Shown here one piece after another: positions 10,838 to 21,475 of a stretch of 64,000 nucleotides of DNA. Below the pieces are notes generated by a model, which worked only from the letters and a program-made list of their open reading frames with translations, searched no databases and was not told the origin of the DNA. The stretch is from assembly GCA_024220525.1 (NCBI GenBank), contig JAMYWO010000129.1:1-64000 (forward strand). The letters run 5' to 3'. A program made the translations under genes and the position numbers. This DNA is from Cochliopodium minus (taxonomy: Eukaryota > Discosea > Himatismenida > Cochliopodiidae). The stretch's first letter is position 1. The number at the start of each line of letters is the position of its first letter.

Positions 10838-11987
10838 ATGGAAGAAAATTCAATCTGTGAAATAAAATTTAAAGGTTTTTTACCATCAAGAAGTGTCAAA
10901 AAAAGTTGAACAATTAAATTCTTTTCAAGTTTTGTTTGGGAAAATGAAAAAGTCAGATGTAATACCAAAAGAGGACATTGAAAACTTACCCTGTTTGCTG
11001 AAAGAAATAAAGGAGATGAAAGAAGAAGAACTAGAATATGGATATCGTTTAATGTCTTTTATGGTTAATTATTACATAGTTAAATATAAACAAAACAGTG
11101 TCCCAAAAAAAATCTCAGAAAACTACATTGAAATCTGCGATTCTATCAATAGACCTCCCATTCTCACTTACTCTGCTTGTGTGCTCAACAATTGGGAAGA
11201 AGAAGTAAATGGGAGGGAAATGATTGTGAGTTTCACGGACAATGTGAATGAGAAAAACTTTTTCGAGCTCCATTTAGAAATCGAAATAAAAGCAATCCCT
11301 CTCATTTCTTCAATCAATTCTCTTATAAATATGATGGACAAGGATGAGATCAATGATTCGATCGTTACTCATTTGAATGAAATTGGAAAAAGCATTGAAC
11401 AAATCTCAAATGAGCTCAAAAAAATGAAGGAAGAACACGTTGATCCAAAATTCTTCTTCAACGAGCTCAGACCTTTCGTCACCAGTTACCCTGAAAAAGG
11501 AATCTACTTTGAAGGGATTAGAACAGAAAAACTTAACGGTGCATCTGGTGCTCAATCTTCTGTCTTTCCTGCCATTGACATCTTTTTTGGTGTTCACCAC
11601 AAAAATCCTCAATTCAAGCAACAAATTGAAGGTTTCAAAAAGTACATGCCACTTCAACATCTTCGATGGCTTAAAAATTTGGCGGATAGAAAGATCAATT
11701 TCTTGGACTGGATTTTGAGCAACAAAAAGAGATTCTCCAATTTTGATCCAATCAAAAACAGTTGTAAAAAAATGATTGAAAATTTGATTGAATTCAGAAA
11801 GAAACACCTTGGATTGACCTTTAGATACATCAGAAAACAGATAGGAAAAGATGTAGAAGTTAAGGGTTCAGGAGGATCTGGAACTGATGAATCTGATATT
11901 CAAGAAGGAGAAAAAAATGCCCCAACTTTTGAACAATATCTTGAAGAACATATCTCCACCACAAGAGAATTATTGAATAAATTTTGA
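10838..11987 (+). CDS. IDO: Indoleamine 2,3-dioxygenase (heme enzyme of tryptophan breakdown)
   Basis: Oxidises L-Trp to N-formylkynurenine using heme and O2. The family signatures are PPILTYSACVLNNWE, FFELHLEIE, RPFVTSYPEKGIYFEGI, GASGAQSSVFPAIDIFFGV, YMPLQHLRWL and FRKKHLGLTFRYI, whose His aligns with the proximal heme ligand. The C-terminal GSGGSGTDE matches the GTGGTD loop. The body runs in one frame from an ATG at 10944, but the expected N-terminal start (MEENSICEIKF, ATG 10838) is in another frame. The two join if one A is removed from the A7 run near 10898-10904. I give the longer span; the conservative start is 10944. Confidence 0.92.
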
Positions 11988-12151
11988 TTATTTTTTTGAA
12001 AATAATTTGTCAATTAAAAGGACTGTTATATTTGTTTCATTTTTTAATTTTTGATGATCTTGAAAATATATATTTTTATATTTTTTCACATAATTTTAAT
12101 CAAAAAAAAAAAAAAATAGCTTCTGAATAAATACCTCTTTTATATATTGAA

Positions 12152-13538
12152 ATGGATAATCTAAATGCAGATATAGAAATTAAACTGAAAAATGAAAAAA
12201 TCAAATTGGGAAATCTTTTTAAGTATTGAAAATTTTTCTTCTATAAAATTTTATTCATTCTTTGTTTTTATATTAAAGGATGGGATTTGAAAGAGTGAGA
12301 AATAAAATGAAAGATACAACGAATGTTAAAGACACAACGAATAAAAAGAATATTACCAGAAGAGAATCAAATTTTTTTGTAACATCATTGAAAAATACCT
12401 CTCTTACTGTGGTAGCAGGAAATAGGTTCCAAAAGCTATCAAATTTTAATGAGTGGGTAAATTTTACTTTAAAAAAAAATTTCAAATTTTTGGTTAATTT
12501 ATTCTCACTCTATTCAAGACAATATTCATAACAACACCAAATGCATTCATATCCGAAGTGATAAAGGTTGGATAAATCAATTTTCAATTTTTTTTTTTTT
12601 TTTTTATTTATTAATTTCACTTAAAAAGTCTGTCACAGTTTTTCTTCCAAAAGAACACTTTGAAGATTTCAATGTTATTAAACTTACTCAACCTCCTTTC
12701 GAATTAACAAGGTATATAAATATTTTTTTTAAAAAAAAAAAAATGTAAAAAATTTCTTTAAATAAATATAGAATGAGTGAAACAGAACACAGTGTTGGAT
12801 TAGAAATTGAAACAATAAATCCTCCAAAGAAATATAAATTAATTCACCAATTAAAAGTAATAATCTCTTTAAATATTTTAAGAAAAATAAAATGTTAAAT
12901 AAATATAAATTTATAAATTTAAATACAAAATAAATAAAATATTAAAATAAAAATAAAAATAAAATAAAAATAAAAATGGAAATAAAAAATAATAAAATAA
13001 TATAATAATACCATTTAAAAATGATTATAGTTAACAGAAATAGGAGATTGGGATAGTTACCATTTAACAGATGTTTCAGGAGCAAAGAAATTAGAAAAAA
13101 CAAACTTGGATGAAAAAAGCACCTTCACTCCTGTTTCCTTAGAAGGTTCCCTTTTTCTTTTTTTTAAAAAAAATTCACAAACAATAAACATTAAATTATT
13201 TAATTTCAAATTATAATTTTTTGTCAAAGAAAAATGAAATATTGTTAAATTATTTGCTAATTTTGTTTTAAATAAAATATTAAATGATAAACATTAAATT
13301 AAATATTAAATGATAAACATTAAATTAAATATTAAATTAATAAATTATAAACAAAAATTAAATTATTTATTTAATGTTAAATTTTTTGAAAAGTTTTTTA
13401 AATAAAATCTTAAATGATGAACATGAATTAATATTAAATTTTTTGTTAATTTTGTTTTAAAAAATGAATAAAAATAGCTTTTTTCAAGTTGAAAAGTGCC
13501 GCACAAAAAAAGTTGAAAGAAAGCACAATGTTGAATAA
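12152..13538 (+). CDS. YEATS-domain protein (GAS41/Yaf9-like histone acyl-lysine reader)
   Basis: Seven exons in phase: 12152-12222, 12279-12456, 12519-12566, 12629-12711, 12772-12856, 13031-13145 and 13489-13538, about 209 residues (human YEATS4 227). YEATS domains read acetylated or crotonylated histone tails in NuA4/SWR1-type complexes. The visible match is VVAGNRFQKL (GAS41 IVYGNVARYF), then NEWTIFITTP, VTVFLPKEHFEDFNVIKLTQ, PPFELTR and YKLIHQLKL, all in YEATS order. The last exon uses a strong TTTTTTCAAG acceptor and ends at TAA 13536-13538, eleven bases into the next gene. A competing model, acceptor at 13477, would fuse this gene to the SAPS gene in frame. The family call is more certain than the 3' end. 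Confidence 0.68.
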
Positions 13539-15575
13539 AACAACGAAACAAGAAGACAAAACCTCTTCTCTTTCTTCCTCCCTCCTCCTCCTTTTACTCT
13601 CTTTTTTGGAAGAAGACAAAATCTCAAACAAAAACATACTTAAATGGAAATGGGGAGAAACAAATAATAAAGAAAAGAATGTCAGTGTGGGAGAAGAAGA
13701 AAGAAAAGAGATGGAAGAACTTTACTCTTTTTTTTCTTCTCCTTCTCTCACTCCTTCTCTCACTCCTTCTCTCACTTCTTCTTCTTTATCAATAAGAGAA
13801 ATAGAGGAAAGAATAGAAGAGGAAAAGGGAAGAGAGGTGAGAAGGGAGGTGGATTTCAGAGAAATTTCGGAAACGAATGAATCTGAAAAACTTTTAAAGA
13901 GCAACTCTTTCCTCTTTTTTCAAAATGTTGTTGAAAAGTTTAACGAGAACAAAGATAAAAACGAAACTCTTCTTAAACATCTTCTTCTTTCTATTTCTTC
14001 TCCTTTTTCTTCTTATTTCTCCAACATCTTTTTGTTTTCAGAGAATATTGTTTTGAAAATGATGTTTCTTTCTTTTCGTGCTATCAAATCTCATTTCTCT
14101 TCTTTTTACAATCTCCTTTCCACCTCTTCCTCTTCCACCTCCTCCTCTCTTCTTCATTCTTTCTTTCTCCTTCTCTCTTCTCCTTCTTCCATTACTTCTA
14201 CTACAACAACAACAACAACAGAAAAAGGAGGAGAAAGAATGGAAGAAAAGAGAAAGAGGAGAGAAAAAGAAGAAGAGTTGGGAAGAAAATACTTTTTATC
14301 TCTTTCTAAAAGAATGATTAAAGAAGATAAAAAGAAAAACTTTAAAAACTCTTTTTTCTTCAACTACTTTAAACAAAACAGACTCTACTTTCCTCTCCTC
14401 CAACACCTTCACCACACTTCTTTTTCCTCCCTCTTCCTCTTTTTGTTAGAAATAGAAGATTTTTCAACATGGATCAACTCTGACCCCGACAACAGCAACG
14501 AAAAGAAAGAAGAAGAGGAAAGAGGGGAACATGAAAAAATATTTTTGTTAATTTTATCTTCTCTTTCTCCTCTTTCAAGCAGATCTGCTGAAGAAAATGA
14601 AAAGAGAAGTGAAAATGCCACTGCCATTTTACTTAAATTGGTCGACCAAGTATCAAAAGACACAAGCAATCCTTTTTTTGAATGTTTTGTCAAACATTTC
14701 TCTTTGTTTGACTCTATTTCTTTTGGAAAAACTTTTTCTTTCAAACCTTTCAAAATAGGAAAAGAAATAACAGTGGAAATAAAACCTACTCTCAACAAAC
14801 TTTCTTTCATTGGATGCACCAGCATTTTGAAAAACTTGTTAGTTTTAATCTCCAGTGGTGTAGAAGAAGAAAATAAACTTAATGACATTCTCACCATTGT
14901 CTCTCAAAACATTACTACTTATTCTTCTTATCTTCTTTCCCTCCCTACCTCTTTTTCTTCCTCCAATAATGAAAAGAATTCTTCTTCTAATTTGTCCGTA
15001 AAGATTTTCATTTTGGATTTGTTTTATTCTCTCCTCATTTTTTCAAATCCTCTCATTGATGATCAAATCGTTCAATCTCGCTTTCTTCAGAATTCTGTTT
15101 CCCTTTTTTTCCAACATAAATTATCAAATCTCTTACAAGATGGTAAAATTTTTTCTCAATCATTTTTATTTTTCTTTCTTTTTAAAAAAAAATAGTTATT
15201 TGCAATAACATCATCAATGCAGTAATTGAGATGAGCAATGAAGAAATGTTACAAGAGGTTTTTGGAGAAGAAGGAGAAATAAAATTGTTTGAAAAAATGG
15301 AAAAGGAGATAATAGACGTAGAAACTAAAACTGAAAGCACAGCTCTCTGCCCTTACAATAAATTTCTTGTTCAAATTGGTAAAACAATCATAGATTGCGA
15401 TGATGGACTTCCTGAATTTATTCGTGATTCTGCTGTTTGGAACAAAAATGTCAAACCAAGAGTTGAAAAGTTACTTTCTCTTTACTCTCAAAAATTTCAA
15501 ACACCTCCCAAAAATGAAAAGAAATTCAATATCCAAAAAATCGTCATTGATACTGATTCTACCCAAAAGTATTAA
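13528..15575 (+). CDS. SAPS-type regulatory subunit of protein phosphatase 6
   Basis: Two exons, 13528-15142 and 15196-15575, 664 residues. SAPS (PPP6R/Sit4-associated) proteins are helical-repeat scaffolds for PP6. The C-terminal third fits the family by eye: DLFYSLLIFSNPLIDDQIV then LFFQHKLSNLLQDVICNNII (PPP6R: LFFKYTWNNFLHFQVELCI), and YNKFLVQIGKTIIDCDDGL (PPP6R: GHLTRIANAVVQ). The N-terminal half carries poly-Ser, poly-Thr and Glu/Lys blocks made of pyrimidine-only and purine-only DNA, inserted in the helical core. The gene starts inside the last eleven bases of the YEATS gene, unless the two are one spliced gene. Confidence 0.55.
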
Positions 15576-15711
15576 CAAATTTTCTTATCTAATACCTTTA
15601 CTGCAAAATAAAAAAATAATATATTAAAATATTGAATTATATATTTATAATTGTGTCAATTTTTGACAATCAAAAAAATAATAAAAAAAAAGGAAGAAGA
15701 AAGGATAACAA

Positions 15712-18462
15712 ATGAACAGATCGTTAATTTTCATTGTTATTTGCTTGTTTGTATGTTGCTATTCACAATCAGCACAAGTTTTTTATACACCTAACATAAA
15801 AGGAATAAATACAGTTTATTCAATCAATATCAGTTCATCAGATAATATTACCTTACAAAATGTAACATCTACTCAACAAAATGGAGATGGTGTTGGATTA
15901 TCTGGAATATCTCGTGCTTCTTCTCAAAATTCTGCGAAAAATGAGAGATTTGTTTTCATATCTAATGAGGTTTATATCAACAAATATTTAAAAGTAATTT
16001 GATCAAATATAACAATTTTTAAATGCAGGGATCTCAATCAATCAGTGTTTTTGGATATAATTTAACATCTGGAGAATTGATATTGTTAACAAATACAACG
16101 GTAATTGATCCTTCTGTTCAAAAGATAGAAGATATTGCTCTTGCAACTTCTGTAGATGGAAAATATTTATTTGTTGGAGCCAGTCATTTTTTGAATCCAA
16201 ATTTTTTGATTTCCTTTTCAATTGATCAAACAACTGGTTCATTAACTCCACTTTTTAACGTGACATTTGGAAACTGGGAAGATTCACCTCTCTTACCCCT
16301 TAGAATTGCCTCTGTTACTGTTTCACAAGATGGAAAATATGTCTTTGTTGGTTTTACAAGGTAAATATTTTTTTCATATAAATCGAATAAGATAAACATT
16401 TTACTTCAAATCCAACATACTCATCACAAATTTTATTAAATAAAAAAGCAATGGAGGATATCTTGGAATATTTGGAATAAATCAAGATGGAACACTAACT
16501 CAAAAAGGAAACACAAAACAAAGTGAAATGAATGGGAAAACATCATTTTACACAGTCACCAACAATGATAGCTCCCTCCTCTACACCGCAGAAGGAAACG
16601 AAAGAGAAAAAAGGGTGGGAGTGTATCAACTCAGTCCTCAAGGTCTCCTCGTCAAAAAAATAGGAGAAGTCACCAGTTCTTTGAGTGGCGCAAGTGGAGA
16701 CAGTGGTACCATCTCTCTTTCCCTCTCCCATGACAACTCGCTCCTCTTTTTACTTTCAAACAAAAGAGTGGAAGTGATGAGAATTCCCACTTCTAACAAT
16801 ACCAACACCAACACTACTACACAAGAAGAGATAGGAATCCCAAATGCTTCTTCTTCTACTCTTTTGTACTCTGAAAGTGAAAAGTGTGTGGGGGTGGTGG
16901 GAGTGAGAGAAGGGAATTGTGGAAAACTTTTTCTTTTCAACACACATGGTTTCCTTCTTTACCATTTCTCCTCTCTCTTCTCTTTTCCTTCTTCTTTTCT
17001 TTCCAATTCTACCGACTCTAATAACAGCAGTAATAACAATAACAGTAATAGTGGTAACAGTAGTAGTAATAACACTGGAAATAACAATTCGAATTCTCCT
17101 TCCATCATAGTTATTTATGATGAAAACAATAATCCTCTCAACAACACTAACAGTAACAATAACAAAGAAAATGTGACAGTGATCAAATATGAAGGAGAAT
17201 GGAGCATAGGAATAGAAAGTGTGGGAGGAGGAAGTATCGTAGAAAAAGAAGAAGGAGGAGTGGATGCAGAAGGAAAATGTTGTTCGAACAATAAAGGACC
17301 AAACGTGGTGAAAGGAGAAGGAGAAATAGAGGTAAGTTGTGATGAAGAAATCCCTTTTTCCCCCTCTTTTATCATTGAAGGAGAATACAACATTGTCATT
17401 CAAAAAAGAGAAGAAATAGAAAGCAAATGTAACGGAAGACCCAACGTTGTTTTCAACATCACTGTCATCGATTTGTGTGGAAAACAAATTTCTTTTTTGA
17501 TCAATTACACTCGTGTCGATTCTCTCGCTCCCTCTCCTTTGTTGGTAGGACCTTTCTCTCCTTCTTTTCCTTTCAACTCTTCAAATAATAATGGAGGAGG
17601 AGATGAAGAAGTTTACTTGAATAATTTTTATGTGGAATGTGGAGACACGGTTCCTTCTTTCAATTTTTCCTTCATCAGTGTGGAAGAAAACTGCAGTCCT
17701 TCCCTTGTCACTTGCAGTCAGTTATCTAATGTGACCCGTTTTCAATGTGACAAAGAAAGTAAAAGAGTGGGAAGTGGGAAAGTGGAGATTACTTTTTACG
17801 ATTCCCAAAACAACTCTTCTCCCTCCCTTCAGTCTCTTTTCATTGTGGATACCACCCCTCCTTATTTCCCTCCATTGAATTCTACTTTTACTTTTTTAAA
17901 TGAAACTTGTTTTCCTGATTTAAGTTTGGCGCCTAATGTCACTGCTTCTGACAAATGTTCCGACGTAACTACTTTTCCTCCTTCTTTGACTCCTCTTTCT
18001 TGTGGTAAATTTAAAGTAATGTGGAGAGGAGAAGACGAATGTGGAAACGAAGCTTTTACTTCTCATTTTTTCATTTTACCTCTCCTTGCTTCTGCTCCTC
18101 AAATCACTTCCCTTTCTTCCAATCTTTCTTTTTACCTCATTCCTAACACCGCCAATACTCTTAATCTTCAACAATCTGTTCCTTTGACTTTGTCTTCCAA
18201 TTGTTCTTCTTCTTTTCCTCTTTCTTCTTTGTTTGGAAATGAAGAAACATCCGTAACCATCTCCTCTTCCCTTCCTCCTTTTGAGGATGGAATTTATTTA
18301 ACCCAAATCTTTACTGCTACCTGGAAAATTGTTTATTGTGGTGATTCTTCTACTTTTGATCAAACCATCACTGTAAAGAGTGTCAATTCTGCGGATTTTT
18401 CCAACATTATTTGGGAAACAGATACTCCCCGTTTTACTATCATATCCAGCATTACAAAATGA
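15712..18462 (+). CDS. Secreted beta-propeller protein with HYR-like repeats
   Basis: Three exons, 15712-15969, 16029-16360 and 16449-18462, 867 residues. A signal peptide (RSLIFIVICLFVCCYSQS) opens the protein. Residues about 30-350 have repeated blades of the 6-phosphogluconolactonase/YncE type: ATSVDGKYLFVGASH, TVSQDGKYVFVGFT and SLSHDNSLLFLLSNK. A Ser/Asn/Gly linker (DNA 17020-17180) follows. The C-terminal half has Cys-paired, Ig-like units resembling HYR domains (VDTTPPYFPPLN, VTASDKCSDV, WRGEDECGNEAF). Many N-x-S/T sites fit passage through the secretory path. No membrane anchor is seen, so it is probably extracellular matrix or cyst-wall material, or a secreted lactonase-like scaffold. 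The role is inferred. Confidence 0.72.
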
Positions 18463-18544
18463 TCAATCATGCCACACATTATATTCAATTTTAATCTATT
18501 TGTATTGTTGAAAGGAAAAAAAAAAAAAAAATTAAAAAAAAAAA

Positions 18545-18655
18545 ATGAAAATCCTTTTGTTTTGTTCATTTTTATTCATTTTTACTGTTTATTCTCAAAT
18601 GGATACAATGGTTGGTGGTAAGAAAACACTTATATACTTTTTATACAACAAATAA
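18545..18655 (+). CDS. Possible signal-peptide exon or tiny secreted peptide
   Basis: Opens MKILLFCSFLFIFTVYSQ, a textbook signal peptide, then MDTMVGG and a GTAAGA donor at 18619. Read without splicing it is 36 residues. A downstream stretch (18699-18756) that ends at a GTAACA donor fits the pirin exon phase, but joining it to this exon needs a one-base shift. It could therefore be the first exon of the next gene, a tiny secreted peptide, or a remnant. Confidence 0.35.
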   Translation: MKILLFCSFLFIFTVYSQMDTMVGGKKTLIYFLYNK

Positions 18656-18829
18656 TCAAAATCAACAAAAAAAAAACAATAATAGCAAATGAATTCAGGG
18701 ATGTGAAGAAAATATATAAAGGAAAATTTCCAAAATCAAGAATTTCAATGAATATGTAACAACCCCTTTTTTGTTTTTTTTATTGTTTATTCAAAATAGA
18801 TATATATTTTAATATATTTGTATACAAGG

Positions 18830-20051
18830 ATGTTTAATAATCAAAATAATGATTATGAAAATGATCCCCTATTACAATTGGAACATATAAAATTAGATTT
18901 ACCAGGTAAAGAAAAAAAAAATTTTTCACTGAAATCTAAAAAAAAAACATTTTTGAATAAAAAACAGAAGGGACAACAGGTTTTATTGAAAAAAAAAAAA
19001 AAATTTAATATATCAATAATACTCTTTAAAAGTATCACCACCTTTCCATCCTCATGTTGGTAAATTATCTTTCAATATTTTTTTCATTTAAAAAAAACAT
19101 TTCAAAAAAAAAAAAAAAAAGGACACGAATCAATCAGTTATATTATCGAGGGTGCCGCAGAATATAAAGATACTTTTCATAATCATGGATATTTAAAAAA
19201 AGGAGATTTAAATTGGATATCATGTGCAAGTGGAATTTGGCATGTTGGTGAATAAAAAATTAAAAAAATAAAAAAAAATTAAAAATTAAAAATTAATAAT
19301 AAAATAAAAAAGAATATCCTTCCTCAATCATTCAAGAAAAAGGAGGAAAAATAGAAATGATACAAATATGGATGAGATCACCAAACAGTGTAGCTGATAT
19401 GGCACCAACATACCAAGACATTAAATTCGATCTTTTACCTGTTTATAAACAAGATTCTTACCAAATCAAAATATTGTGTGGCTATTATGAAGTGAAGGAA
19501 ATAGGGGATGGTATGGGCGAAAGAGTTTCCACTCAAAATGTATTGGTGAGTCCTGTCAAATCTGAAACTGACATTTTGATTCTTGATGTTGAATTAGAAG
19601 AAAAAGAAAAAATTAATTTGCTTATCGAAGAAAAATATGAAGTTTATATTTATTTATACAAAGGTTTTTTTTTCTTCTTTAAAAATTTTTATTATTGAAA
19701 ATTCATCATTCCACAAAATATTTTTCAACAGGTAACTATGCTTTTTTTGGACCAGAACAAATCAGAGCAGAAGTTTCAGATTGTGTGAAATTTGAAAATA
19801 TGAAAAGAGCAGATTCTTCTTATTTAACTGTTTTGGGATCTAACAAAGGAAAAGTTAATTTTCTTTTGATAGGTGTCACCAAACTCAATGATCCTTTCGT
19901 CAAAAAAAATTCATTTGTTGCAAAAAATGAAGCAGATCTCAAAGAACTTTTTCGTCTTTACGAAATCAAAAAAATTGCAAAAATAAAACCAATAATCTTG
20001 GAATCCATAAAATATGCCACAAAGGAGGAAATGGCAGAACCAAGAAATTAA
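18830..20051 (+). CDS. PIR: Pirin-family cupin protein
   Basis: Five exons in phase: 18830-18905, 19033-19059, 19122-19247, 19313-19663 and 19732-20051, 299 residues (human pirin 290). Pirins are iron-binding bicupins; some act as redox sensors and transcription cofactors, others as quercetinases. The first cupin motif is HPHVGHESISYIIEG (human HPHRGFETVTYLLEG), then GDLNWISCASGIWHVGE, giving the three His and the Glu of the metal site. Later matches are IQIWMRSP, YQDIKFDLLP and GPEQIRAEVSD. Conservation weakens towards the C terminus. Start Met 18830 directly precedes NNQNNDYENDPLLQLEH, which aligns with the human LKNLDPFLLFDEF; a short upstream exon may be missing. Confidence 0.85.
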
Positions 20052-20159
20052 TCAAATAAATTATTTAAGAAAATTATGGTTGATTCATTTAATTTTTTAT
20101 TAAAACAAAAACTTTTTCATAAATAATTCTTCTGGTAAAGAAAAACTTGATGTGGGGCG

Positions 20160-21319
20160 TTAGTTGATACGAAATTTTCTTTGTTCTTTCAACTTTCTTA
20201 TAGACTCCTTGTCCTGTTCGAATTTCTTTTTGAGCTCATCCAATTCTGGAAATAAAAAAAAATTAAAAGATTAAAATTAAATATAAAATAAAAATAAATT
20301 GAAGAAAAATAAAATTAAAAAAATAATTTACTTTCTTTGGTGGCTTTATTTCTTTGAAAATTGTAAAAATCACTGAGAACTGATTTTTTTTCTTTCTCTT
20401 TTGAAAGTTTTTTCAAGTTGGCAGTGGAAGGAGGTTTGTTTTTTTTGTTTTTCTTGTAGGAAACAACGGTCCAGCCATCTTTGTTTGGTTTCATTTTTTT
20501 CTCTTGCTTTTTTTTCTCTTTTTTTTGTTCTTCATCAAATTCCTCCATAAACTGATCCACTTCTTCCTTTAATCTATCAGGATCTGCAACAATGTTGTTT
20601 TTATAATCTTCAATCCATCCTATATTTTTTTAATTTTATTGAAAATTTTTGTGAAATAAAAATTAAAAAAATATATAAAAAAAAAAGAATCCACTTTATA
20701 TGTTCCCTTTATTATATAATTGATATGTATTTAATATGTATAATATTTGATTCAATATACTAATGTTTTTTACTATTAATCCCCATGACTTTTGATCCTT
20801 TGAAGACAGAATTAATTTCCCCTTCTTTCAATGATAATGCATTTTTGAGTGATTTCTTGTCGTAAAAGGAAAGGAAGGCAGAGATGTTGAGGGAATTCTC
20901 CAAATTTTTGAAAATTACTTTTTTGACTGAACCACACTTTTGGAAAATCGTTAAAACATCCTCTTCTGTAAAATGAAGAGGGACATTCAATATGAACAAG
21001 GTAAATTCATCATTATCTTCATCTTCTTCCGTTGCAAGATTTTGTTTGAAATATAAATAAGATGTACTTGGTTTGTTTTGATTATCCAAACTTTTATGTA
21101 GTATTGGTAATGCTTTGAAAGTATTTATTTCAATCAATTCTTTTGAAACCTTGATTTATATTTATATTGTGAAAAATCAGAGAAAAAAAAAATAAAATGA
21201 TAAAGGGAGATGGTTATTACAACAACTTTCTTTTCTTTTTCAATTTGATTTGTTTTCTTTGATTTTTTTGTGCTTGATTCTTTATTAATTCCATTTTTCC
21301 TTTTCTTCTTTTCTTCCAT
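20160..21319 (-). CDS. RRP7A: Ribosomal RNA-processing protein 7 (RRP7)
   Basis: A nucleolar factor of the small-subunit processome needed for 18S rRNA maturation. Four exons: 21319-21221, 21149-20774, 20619-20332 and 20245-20160, 282 residues (human 280). It has a Lys-rich start, then FKALPILHKS, an RRM-like core TLFILNVPLHFTEEDVL, the RRP7 C-terminal helix WIEDYKNNIVADPDRLKEEV, then DGWTVVSYKK, LSDFYNFQRN and the diagnostic end ELKKKFEQD plus LKEQRKFR. All junctions keep phase. Introns are 58-155 bases. Confidence 0.92.
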
Positions 21320-21475
21320 TTTTTTTTTTTTTTTCAAAAGATTATAAAAGATCCTCTTGAAAGATTGTTCAATAGATCGAAATTGTATACTTTAAAGTTC
21401 ATAATAAATTGTATTGAATATCTATTTGAACTTCAAATTTTAAAATCCTCTTTTTTGGAAACAAAAAATAAAAAA

